DNA of 64,000 nucleotides, taken from the NCBI RefSeq assembly GCF_002245495.1, contig NZ_NQJF01000010.1, positions 124,001 to 188,000 on the forward strand. The letters run 5' to 3'. Positions 8,886-16,141 of this stretch are shown here, one piece after another. The notes beneath the pieces were generated by a model. That model made no database searches and had not been told where the DNA came from. It saw only the letters and a list, made by a program, of their open reading frames with translations. Positions within the stretch are counted from its first letter, which is position 1. Each line of letters opens with the position of its first letter. The translations under genes were made by a program, and so were the position numbers. This stretch comes from Oceanimonas baumannii. Lineage in GTDB: Bacteria; Pseudomonadota; Gammaproteobacteria; Enterobacterales; Aeromonadaceae.

Positions 8886-9767
8886 ATGAACCAGCCCGAA
8901 CGCCTTCCCGCTCGCCAGGCCGATGTCGGCGGTATTCCGGTGGCGCGCCTGCTGCCCGTGCGCCAGCGCCGGCTGATTGGTGCCTGGTGTTTTCTTGATC
9001 ATGCCGGCCCCGCTCACTTTACCGCCGGCCAGCCGGGCATGCGGGTAGGGCCTCATCCGCATATTGGCCTGCAAACCTTTACCTGGATGCTCAAAGGCCA
9101 GGTACTACACCGGGACAGCCTGGGTCATGAGCAGGTGATCCGGCCCGGTCAGGTGAATCTGATGACCGCCGGCCTGGGTATTGCCCACAGCGAGGAATCG
9201 GTGGCCGGAGAGCAAGAGTTACACGCAGCCCAGCTGTGGATTGCCTTGCCCGAGGCCGACCGGCATACACCGCCCCGTTTCGATCACTACCCCCGGCTGC
9301 CCATGTGGTCGCAACAGGGAGTATGCTTCACCCTGCTGGCGGGGGAATATACGGGGCACAGGGCACCTACCCTGCTATTTTCCCCCTTGGTAGGGCTGGA
9401 TTTGCACGCCCGGCAGGCCGCCACGCTGATCCTGCCTCTGCGCCTGGAATTTGAATATGGACTGCTGGCTCTGGAAGGGAGCATGACGCTGGCGGGAAAA
9501 CAGGTGGGCCCTGACGAGCTGATATATCTCGGTTCCGCCCTGGCGCACGTTGAACTGGCGCTTGAGCCTGGTACCCGGGTGCTGTTGCTGGGTGGCGAAC
9601 CGTTCAAAGAGCAAATTTATATCTGGTGGAACCTGGTGGGTCACAGCGAAGCCGAGATTGCCGAAGCCCTGGCCGACTGGCAGGCCGGCAGCCCCCGTTT
9701 TGGCACTGTGCCGGGCTATAACGGCGAGCCGTTACCGGCACCGCCGCTGCCGGCCGGGCTCAAATAG
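8886..9767 (+). CDS. Pirin family protein
   Basis: A 293-residue bicupin. The N-terminal pirin signature includes FLDHAGPAHF, HPHIGLQTFTWMLKG and the metal-binding HSEES, with a second cupin toward the C-terminus (GMTLAGKQVGPDELIYL-like strand region). The start is the ATG after GACAAGGAG; an in-frame ATG 39 bases upstream lacks such a site. Bacterial pirins include quercetinase-like enzymes and redox-linked interaction partners. The exact role here is unknown. Confidence 0.9.
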   Translation: MNQPERLPARQADVGGIPVARLLPVRQRRLIGAWCFLDHAGPAHFTAGQPGMRVGPHPHIGLQTFTWMLKGQVLHRDSLGHEQVIRPGQVNLMTAGLGIAHSEESVAGEQELHAAQLWIALPEADRHTPPRFDHYPRLPMWSQQGVCFTLLAGEYTGHRAPTLLFSPLVGLDLHARQAATLILPLRLEFEYGLLALEGSMTLAGKQVGPDELIYLGSALAHVELALEPGTRVLLLGGEPFKEQIYIWWNLVGHSEAEIAEALADWQAGSPRFGTVPGYNGEPLPAPPLPAGLK

Positions 9768-9779
9768 CCGGTGTGGCAT

Positions 9780-9815
9780 TGCAGCTCATTCACCGCGGGC
9801 ATTTGGTGAGCTGCA
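9780..9815 (+). terminator. Possible terminator after the pirin gene
   Basis: TGCAGCTCA pairs with TGAGCTGCA, with a short bulge and an internal CC/GG, followed a few bases later by CATTTTTATT. The imperfect stem and the gap before the T run make this tentative. Confidence 0.4.
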
Positions 9816-9931
9816 TCAGCAACATTTTTATTAAAAGTATCTTGTTTTTTTGAAAGCCTGGCAGGAGTACCCCGGTCACTCGGCAGTCAGAATATTCAGT
9901 AATACCTGATCAATTCAAAGCAAGGATAACA

Positions 9932-10921
9932 ATGAAACCAAACATCGCCATTATCGGTGCCGGTCTCGCCGGCCTGACCCTCGCCCGGGAATTAAATGAG
10001 CACGCCGATATAACCCTGTTTGAAAAAGCCCGGGGACTGGGCGGACGCATGTCTACCCGCCGCCGGGGTGAGCACCGCTGGGATCATGGCGCCCAGTTTT
10101 TTACCGCCCGCTCTCACACCTTCAAGGCTTTGCTCAAACCCTATATTGAAAGCAGCGTGGTGGTCGAGTGGCAACCCAATATAACCACTCTGAGTCCAGA
10201 GCAGCCCCCCTATAAACGCCCCTGGTTCGAGCCCCACTATGTAGCCACACCGGGCATGAACAGCCTGCTTAAAACCATGAGTACCGGACTGAACATCACG
10301 CTGCAGACCCGGGTGGAAAAACTGAGACAGGAAGCCGGTAAATGGCAGTTGTTCGATGACAAGAGTGAGCCGCTAGGTGAATTCGACTGGGTCATCAGCT
10401 CGGCACCACTACCGCAAACCGAGGTGCTGCTGCCCTTTAAACCCGCCGACTGGGCCGGTTTTGGGATGCAGCCCTGCTATGCCCTGATGCTAAAAGTGGA
10501 GGACGGTGAACTGCCGGTATGGGACGCTGCCCGGGTTAATGACTCTCCCCTCGGCTGGATTGCCTTTAACCATCGCCTGCCGGGCAGAAACAGGAACTTT
10601 GGTACGGTTGTCGCCCACAGCACCTCCAGCTGGGCGGAAACTCACCTGGAAGACGATCAGGACTCGGTACGCGAGCAACTCACCGCCGAATTCTGCATGC
10701 TTACCGGAGTCAAGGCCACTTCCGTCCTGGAAGCCCACCTCCATCGCTGGCGTTATGCCTTGGCCACTGAGGTGGAAGGTGAACCGGTGGGTTATGTGCT
10801 CGACGCCAAGCGAAAACTCGCCGCCTGCGGCGACTGGTGCCTGGGCGGCCAGGTGGAATCTGCTTTTACCAGCGCACACCAGCTGGCGGCCCGGCTGCGT
10901 GCCGATGCGTGCAATGCCTGA
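9932..10921 (+). CDS. NAD(P)/FAD-dependent oxidoreductase (amine oxidase / renalase-like)
   Basis: A 329-residue flavoprotein with an N-terminal Rossmann dinucleotide site (IAIIGAGLAGLTLARELN, residues ~4-21), the FAD motif FEKARGLGGRMSTRR (~30-44) and a C-terminal FAD-contact region (AACGDWCLGGQVESAFTSA). This is the layout of small renalase-like or NADP-dependent amine oxidases. AAGGATAAC precedes the ATG. The substrate cannot be read from sequence. Confidence 0.85.
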   Translation: MKPNIAIIGAGLAGLTLARELNEHADITLFEKARGLGGRMSTRRRGEHRWDHGAQFFTARSHTFKALLKPYIESSVVVEWQPNITTLSPEQPPYKRPWFEPHYVATPGMNSLLKTMSTGLNITLQTRVEKLRQEAGKWQLFDDKSEPLGEFDWVISSAPLPQTEVLLPFKPADWAGFGMQPCYALMLKVEDGELPVWDAARVNDSPLGWIAFNHRLPGRNRNFGTVVAHSTSSWAETHLEDDQDSVREQLTAEFCMLTGVKATSVLEAHLHRWRYALATEVEGEPVGYVLDAKRKLAACGDWCLGGQVESAFTSAHQLAARLRADACNA

Positions 10922-11022
10922 TGGTCCAATAGCGCCTGCTCGTTTCATGTGAAGCAATGAATTCGTTATCATGGTCAGCATTTAGCGGGGCGAGCCCCGC
11001 ATTTCCCGGCCGGATAACGCAA

Positions 11023-11622
11023 ATGGTGACCTTGCAGGACAATGAACATTACCTTGAACGGACTTTTGACAAGCTCAATGCCACCCGGGCCCGGTACTGC
11101 CATATCGAGTTTGAAGAGTGCCGGTTCACCGACTGTGACTTTTCGGGTACTACCTTTGAAAAGTGCAAATTCATCAACTGCGATTTTGTCCGCTGTAACC
11201 TGAGTCTGGTCACCCTGCCCTATTCCACGCTGTTTGGTCTTGCCTTCAACGACAGCAAACTGGTTGGCGTTGACTTCACCCGGGTAAGCTGGCCGGTTTA
11301 CCACCTGGATCACGAACTGAAGTTTTACCAGTGCATTCTGAATGACGCTTCCTTCTTTGGTCTTACCCTGAATGAACTGGTACTGGAACAATGTAAAGTG
11401 CGCGATGTGGATTTCAGGGAAGGCAATTTCTCCCATGCTCACATGACTTATTGCGATTTCACTCATAGCCTGTTCATGCGCACCAACCTGCAGGGTGCCG
11501 ATTTCAGTGAGTCCACTGGCTATGCCATCAACGTTCTGGAAAACCGGGTACAGGGTGCCCGGTTTTCCCGCTATGAAGCCCTGAGCTTACTGGAATGTCT
11601 GGGCATTGAGCTGATTGATTGA
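11023..11622 (+). CDS. Pentapeptide repeat protein, Qnr/McbG-like shape
   Basis: A 199-residue protein made almost entirely of A(D/N)LxF-type pentapeptide repeats (CRFTDCDFSGTTFEKCKF, residues ~33-50; and throughout), expected to form a right-handed quadrilateral beta-helix. The C-terminal YEALSLLECLGIELID resembles the dimerisation tail of Qnr proteins (ASLLMERLGI), and the length is close to Qnr (about 215). Qnr and MfpA-type proteins mimic DNA and protect gyrase. Whether this one does so is inference. The ATG at 11023 is preferred to 10957, which lies upstream of a GC hairpin (10985-11000). Confidence 0.78.
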   Translation: MVTLQDNEHYLERTFDKLNATRARYCHIEFEECRFTDCDFSGTTFEKCKFINCDFVRCNLSLVTLPYSTLFGLAFNDSKLVGVDFTRVSWPVYHLDHELKFYQCILNDASFFGLTLNELVLEQCKVRDVDFREGNFSHAHMTYCDFTHSLFMRTNLQGADFSESTGYAINVLENRVQGARFSRYEALSLLECLGIELID

Positions 11623-11780
11623 ACCTCAGCAACCGGTCGCACCAAGGTCTCATACGAGACGGCGATGAACCCTACCCAAGGCCCTGTTCTCGCTGGTTTT
11701 GCATAACATTCAACGCTGCAGCCAGACTTCGAGCCAGAGCGCAAAATATGACACCACGATGACACCGGCGTTGACATGCG

Positions 11781-11825
11781 AAAGCCCGTATATAAGATGA
11801 GCGCATTATTAAGGATACGGGCTTT
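11781..11825. promoter_or_regulatory. Promoter and 11-bp-arm inverted repeat before the arsC-like gene
   Basis: Perfect arms AAAGCCCGTAT (11781-11791) and ATACGGGCTTT (11815-11825) flank 23 bases. A likely promoter TTGACA (11772-11777), 16 bases, then TAAGAT overlaps the left arm, and the right arm ends three bases before the start codon. This could be an operator, perhaps for the ArsR encoded just downstream, or an RNA hairpin masking the ribosome site. Confidence 0.5.
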
Positions 11826-11828
11826 GCC

Positions 11829-12242
11829 ATGACTTCTGTGCTTTTTGTTTGCCACAGCAACAGCGTGTGCTCCCCCATTGCCGAGGCGCTGCTTAACCAT
11901 CTGGCCGCAGACCGTTATCGGGTCATGAGTGCCGGCGTGCAGCCACAGACGCTCGACGCCAATGCACTGGCGGCGCTGCGCAAATTGAATGTGAATACCA
12001 GCGGTCTGGAAAGCAAAAACCTGGACGCCGTCGCTGACGAATATTTTGATATTGTCATCAGCCTTTGCGATCAGGCCGAAGCCGCCGCGCAGGCAGTACC
12101 TGCCACCCGTTATATGGCCTGGCACTTCAATGATGCCCCCTGCTGCAGCGAGGCCGATGCCACCAAAATGACTCAGGAAATTTACGAACGCATTAAGCTT
12201 CTGGTGCTGGTTCAGGACCGGCAGGAAAAAAACCTGTGGTAA
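11829..12242 (+). CDS. ArsC-like low molecular weight phosphatase fold protein with altered active site
   Basis: A 137-residue protein with the LMW-PTPase/arsenate reductase fold: N-terminal LFVCHSNSVCSPIAEALL, SAGVQP near residue 38 and the VISLCDQA segment that in ArsC holds a redox cysteine. In true family members the P-loop reads CxxNxCRS, with Arg six residues after the nucleophilic Cys (CX5R). Here that position is Cys and the motif is CHSNSVCS, so the phosphate- or arsenate-binding Arg is missing. It overlaps the ArsR gene by 7 bases, so the two are co-translated. It may sense or carry oxyanions or thiols and not reduce arsenate; that is inference. Confidence 0.75.
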   Translation: MTSVLFVCHSNSVCSPIAEALLNHLAADRYRVMSAGVQPQTLDANALAALRKLNVNTSGLESKNLDAVADEYFDIVISLCDQAEAAAQAVPATRYMAWHFNDAPCCSEADATKMTQEIYERIKLLVLVQDRQEKNLW

Positions 12243-12592
12243 CAGCGTCCTCTCCTCTGCCGCTGTTCAAGGCGCTGGCAGACGACACCCGCCTGCAGCT
12301 GATGCTGCTGATCATGACCGAAGGCGAGGTCTGCGTGTGTGAAATGACTCACGCCCTGAATGAAACCCAGCCTAAAATTTCCCGCCACCTGGCTCTGCTG
12401 CGCCAGGCCCGTTTGCTGGCCGACCGGCGCGAAGGCCAGTGGGTATATTATCGCCTGGCAGACACCCTGGATGAAGGCAGCAAGATCCTGCTGACCCAGA
12501 CCCAACAGCATTACCGCGGCTATATTGCCCCGGCGCTGGCCCGGCTGGATAAAATGGGCAACCGCCCTGATCGTCGCCAGCTGTGCTGCTAA
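12236..12592 (+). CDS. ArsR/SmtB family metalloregulator
   Basis: A 118-residue winged-helix repressor starting at a GTG inside the end of the ArsC-like gene. The recognition region carries the ArsR-type CVCEMTHAL motif (residues ~29-37), whose cysteines bind As(III)/Sb(III), followed by QPKISRHLALLRQARLLADRR and EGQWVYYRL. It ends in a Cys pair (QLCC) that could add ligands. No arsB, acr3 or arsJ transporter is nearby, so the controlled efflux gene must be elsewhere, or the pair senses something else. Confidence 0.88.
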   Translation: MVTASSPLPLFKALADDTRLQLMLLIMTEGEVCVCEMTHALNETQPKISRHLALLRQARLLADRREGQWVYYRLADTLDEGSKILLTQTQQHYRGYIAPALARLDKMGNRPDRRQLCC

Positions 12593-13509
12593 TTTTCCAC
12601 CGCTGGCTGCTCCCGCCATTCTGCCGGCAATGAGCTGCGCAGGTGTGACAGCAAGGCCTGGTGCTTTTTGGGCTGCCGCCCGAATGAATACAACAATCCC
12701 ACCGGCAGGGAAGGCAGCTGCCATTCAGGCAGACAAACCTGCAGACAGCCCGGGTGGGCATTGAGATAACCTTCGGCAAAACGCACCGGCAATACGCCAA
12801 TCCCCTCTCCTTTGGCAATGGCATCCAGCTGCAAGACATAGTTATCCGCGTTCAGCCGGGATGGTGGCGGCTGAAAAGCATATTCACCTTCATGCTGATG
12901 CTGCAACAACAAGGTATCGCGGTTTTCATTCAGCCAGTCTACCCAGTCATAAGATGACAGCTCTCGCGGATGCTGCGGAATGGCGCGCCCGGTAAAATAA
13001 TCTGGACTGGCGTAAAGGCGGCACGGCCAGTGACACAACACCTCATGACGCAAGCCACACTGGGGATCCTCACCTACCCATAACCAGATCTCATTTGGGG
13101 CAGTACCGGTCAGAGGGGCGCGGGTTTCCGTGTGCAAAGTGATTCTCACACCCGGGTAACCAGCCAGAAAGTGCTGTAATGCATGTGGAAACCACCCTCT
13201 TGCACAACTGCCATGTACCCTGACCACCAGCTCACCGCTAACTTCCTCCCGCAGGTCGTCCATGGCCTGACGCCCTTGTCTGGCCAGGTGCAATATCTGC
13301 TGGCTGTAACGTTCAAACAACACACCGGCTTCCGTTGCGCACAACCGGTTACCCCGGCGATGCAGCAAGGGCTGACCCAGTCTTGACTCCAGCTGGCTCA
13401 GCCGCCGGCTTAGGGTGGACTTGGGCAACCCGAGACGCCGGGCAGCCTCGGTGAGGCTGCCGCAGGCCATCACGGTGACAAACCCTTCCAGCTCCTGCAA
13501 ATCCTGCAT
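12589..13509 (-). CDS. LysR-family transcriptional regulator
   Basis: A 306-residue LysR protein: N-terminal winged helix (LEGFVTVMACGSLTEAARRLGLPKSTLSRRLSQLE, residues ~7-41) and a C-terminal substrate-binding domain of the CrgA/YafC group. GGGAGGCTGA precedes the ATG. Its stop overlaps the ArsR stop by four bases in convergent orientation. It lies downstream of a TonB receptor on the same strand, but a terminator separates them. A role in siderophore uptake is possible but not shown. Confidence 0.9.
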   Translation of the reverse strand: MQDLQELEGFVTVMACGSLTEAARRLGLPKSTLSRRLSQLESRLGQPLLHRRGNRLCATEAGVLFERYSQQILHLARQGRQAMDDLREEVSGELVVRVHGSCARGWFPHALQHFLAGYPGVRITLHTETRAPLTGTAPNEIWLWVGEDPQCGLRHEVLCHWPCRLYASPDYFTGRAIPQHPRELSSYDWVDWLNENRDTLLLQHQHEGEYAFQPPPSRLNADNYVLQLDAIAKGEGIGVLPVRFAEGYLNAHPGCLQVCLPEWQLPSLPVGLLYSFGRQPKKHQALLSHLRSSLPAEWREQPAVEN

Positions 13510-13541
13510 TCAGCCTCCCTCTAACAACATGAATACATCAC

Positions 13542-13581
13542 AAATAAAAAACGGAATAGCACGCTGCTGCCCGCTATTCCG
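13542..13581 (-). terminator. Terminator after the minus-strand TonB receptor
   Basis: On the minus strand CGGAATAGC and GCTATTCCG (13573-13581 and 13552-13560) form a nine-pair stem followed by TTTTTTATTT. Confidence 0.82.
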
Positions 13582-13620
13582 AAATACAATGCCAGGCGCA
13601 CCAGCCGGCATTGAATCAGT

Positions 13621-15693
13621 TTAAAAGTCGACGCTGATCCCCAGATTCACCCGGCGTCCGTCAAGTACGACCCCATAGGTTTCGTTGGTCACTTCTTTAT
13701 CAGCCAGGTTATAAATGCCGGCCGTCACCTCGGTCCCCGGCATCAGCCTGTAAACCAGGCCAGCATCAAAAAAGGTGTAGCCCGGTGTACCATCACTCAT
13801 ACTGGTACGACTCAGATAATCACTGGTTTTACCCCGGTAGTTTGCCTGGGTCCAGAGGCTGAGGCGATCTGTACTCTGCCATTCCAGAGCGACATTCGCC
13901 ATATGTTCGGGCATCTTGTTCAGCGGCTGACCGGCAAACTCTCCACTTTGCTGCTCCGACTCGGTATAGGTGTAGCTGGTACTCAGATGCAGATCCTGTG
14001 TCAGGTCATGATCCAGGCTTAACTCAACCCCCTGTATAACGGCATCATCAATGTTTTTACGGGTGCTGAGAAAGAGATAGTTATTGCCTTCATAGGCACA
14101 TTGCCAGGTAGAGGGGTCATTACGATCACCGCCCGGCGCACAGAATCTGTCTTCTGTAATTTTGTCTTTAAATTCGGTATGAAACACCATCAGACTGGCG
14201 TTCAGCCCGCCACCCTGACTCTGATAAGCAAAACCGGCCTCATAACTGGTACTTTTCTCCGGCTGCAGGTCCGGGTTACCAATAATCAGCGCCCGCGGGT
14301 GAGGTGCAGGTGAACCGCCACCACCGGTGCCACGGCCAAAGCCCTCGGTGGCCGCTGCCAGCCCAGGTTGCTTATAACCGGTTGATACGCCCCCTTTCAG
14401 GGTCCACGCCGGAGTAAGATGATAGGTGGCATAAACACGGGGAGACAAATGACCGCCAAACAGTTCATCATCGTCATAGCGCAGACCCGTGGTCAGATTC
14501 AGCCTGTCGGTCACTGACCACTCAGCTTCGGCATAGAGGGCGGCAATCCAGCGGTCTACCTGCGCAACAGCGCCGGGCACCCCGGAAGAAAGCAGCCCAT
14601 TGGTTTCATCAGTAAAATCTTCAAACTTGTACTGGCCGCCCAGAGTTAAAACGTGATCCCGCCAGAAGTAGCTGCCCTGCGTATTAAAGATAGTGATTTT
14701 TTCACGCTTGGTTTTATCCTGCACCCGTTCCGAAATATCATGCTGGAGATAACTGCTCAGTTGCACGTCACCATAGCGGCCATCATGAGAGAGCTGGTAA
14801 ACATCTTTATGGTACGTCGTGGATGATGCTGTGGTTGGCCGGCCTCTACTATCCGTCAGGGGCTTGCTTTTGCCCGGATTGGATGTCTCATCCATGGCCG
14901 CCGTGTCCCAGGACAACGCGATGTCATTTGCCTCATTCGGGGTCAGAATGAACTTGAACCCTGCTTTTTTACGGGTGCTGTCGGGGGTACTGGCAGCGCT
15001 GTCTCCGCCACCGGAAAAATCACTTTCATCAGCCCCTTGCCAACTGCCATTAATCCGGGCACTCAATAAACCGGGTATCAGTGCACCACCAGCAAAAAGA
15101 CTCACTTGTTGCTCATCATTACTGACATCATTAAAAGACTTGGTGTAACCGGTATTGATACTGCCGGTCCAGGCCTCATCCGTTTTACGGGTAATGATGT
15201 TAATAACCCCGCCCATGGCTTCAGAGCCATACAAGGACGACATCGGGCCACGGATTACTTCCACCCGTTCAATCATGGAAATGGGCGGCAAGGCAATTTG
15301 CTTACCCCCGTCGCTGCCATTGGTATTAACCGCCCGCCCCGACGAAACCGGCTTGCCATCAACCAGATAGAGCGTGTACGCAGGGCTCATACCACGAATG
15401 CTGATGTCCTGTGCCTTTCCGCCCCCCGTCACATAGACACCGGGAATATTGTTCACGGCATCGGTAATGTCGGTGTAGGCCTTTTTCTCCAGCTCTTCAC
15501 GACTGATGACCGAAATGCTGGCCGGAGCCTCAGCAATGTTTTGCTCAAACCCGGCAGCGGTCACAACCACCGTATTGAGTGCGGTCACATCATCTGCCAG
15601 CACAGGAGCTGTCATGCCCAGCAGGGCCAGTCCCACTGCATTATTCAGCACCGAGCGGGCAAAAGTGACCGGAACATTGAGAAGGTCAGACAT
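13621..15693 (-). CDS. TonB-dependent siderophore receptor (FepA/IrgA-like), copy 1
   Basis: A 690-residue outer-membrane receptor. A signal peptide ends near ...GMTAPVLADD, followed by the TonB box region (TVVVTAAG), the plug domain (EAPASISVISREELEKKAY, ISIRGM, IERVEVIRGPMSSLYGSEAMGGVINIITRK) and a 22-strand barrel ending in phenylalanine (LGISVDF). The plug and the IIGNPDLQPEKSTSYEAGF block match ferric-catecholate receptors (FepA, IrgA, PfeA). AAGGAG lies seven bases before the ATG. A Fur box about 75 bases upstream predicts iron repression. The ligand is not certain. Confidence 0.92.
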   Translation of the reverse strand: MSDLLNVPVTFARSVLNNAVGLALLGMTAPVLADDVTALNTVVVTAAGFEQNIAEAPASISVISREELEKKAYTDITDAVNNIPGVYVTGGGKAQDISIRGMSPAYTLYLVDGKPVSSGRAVNTNGSDGGKQIALPPISMIERVEVIRGPMSSLYGSEAMGGVINIITRKTDEAWTGSINTGYTKSFNDVSNDEQQVSLFAGGALIPGLLSARINGSWQGADESDFSGGGDSAASTPDSTRKKAGFKFILTPNEANDIALSWDTAAMDETSNPGKSKPLTDSRGRPTTASSTTYHKDVYQLSHDGRYGDVQLSSYLQHDISERVQDKTKREKITIFNTQGSYFWRDHVLTLGGQYKFEDFTDETNGLLSSGVPGAVAQVDRWIAALYAEAEWSVTDRLNLTTGLRYDDDELFGGHLSPRVYATYHLTPAWTLKGGVSTGYKQPGLAAATEGFGRGTGGGGSPAPHPRALIIGNPDLQPEKSTSYEAGFAYQSQGGGLNASLMVFHTEFKDKITEDRFCAPGGDRNDPSTWQCAYEGNNYLFLSTRKNIDDAVIQGVELSLDHDLTQDLHLSTSYTYTESEQQSGEFAGQPLNKMPEHMANVALEWQSTDRLSLWTQANYRGKTSDYLSRTSMSDGTPGYTFFDAGLVYRLMPGTEVTAGIYNLADKEVTNETYGVVLDGRRVNLGISVDF

Positions 15694-15768
15694 ACGTTAA
15701 CTCCTTGAAAGATAATATTTCCCACAAGCTGTCCGGCACCGTAAGGCTCATCGGATCAATAATCACGG

Positions 15769-15788
15769 AATGATAATGGTTATCGTTA
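15769..15788 (-). promoter_or_regulatory. Fur box of TonB receptor copy 1
   Basis: AATGATAATGGTTATCGT fits the Fur 7-1-7 pattern. Read in the direction of the receptor gene it is ACGATAACCATTATCATT, identical over 18 bases to the box upstream of the divergent second receptor. Confidence 0.82.
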
Positions 15789-16000
15789 GATTTCAAAGAT
15801 CATATGTGACAACAAGGTGTTGTACAAAACGGAACACCAGAGCGGAGCGAATACCGCTCAGAAGCTCCCGGCGCGTCCGGAAACCGATTTGTTAATCAGC
15901 AGAACAGGGATAAATCAACAAACATAAAGAATAAAATACAAAAAAAAGGGAAAACAAAAGCATTAAACACCAGGTAATTTGATTTTAAAGAAAGTAAATC

Positions 16001-16033
16001 TGTTCCATATATGGAACAGATCGTTCCATATAT
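16001..16033. promoter_or_regulatory. TGTTCC palindrome and half-site between the two receptors
   Basis: TGTTCCATATATGGAACA (16001-16018) is a perfect 18-base palindrome, followed by a second GTTCCATATAT at 16023-16033. A looser GTGTT/AACAC pair lies near 15816-15836. The site is distinct from the Fur boxes and sits about 60 bases upstream of the second one. It looks like an operator for a dimeric regulator of unknown identity; the LysR protein encoded at 13509 is one candidate. Confidence 0.55.
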
Positions 16034-16074
16034 TTGTGTCACTTTCAGGGAACTATCTGAATACAATGCCGCTT

Positions 16075-16094
16075 ACGATAACCATTATCATTAG
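16075..16094 (+). promoter_or_regulatory. Fur box of TonB receptor copy 2
   Basis: ACGATAACCATTATCATT lies 50 bases upstream of the receptor start, in the same orientation and with the same 18 bases as the box of the divergent receptor. Confidence 0.85.
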
Positions 16095-16141
16095 CAAGTT
16101 CATTATTGTCGGCAGCGACATTCGTGTACAGGAGAGTAGAG

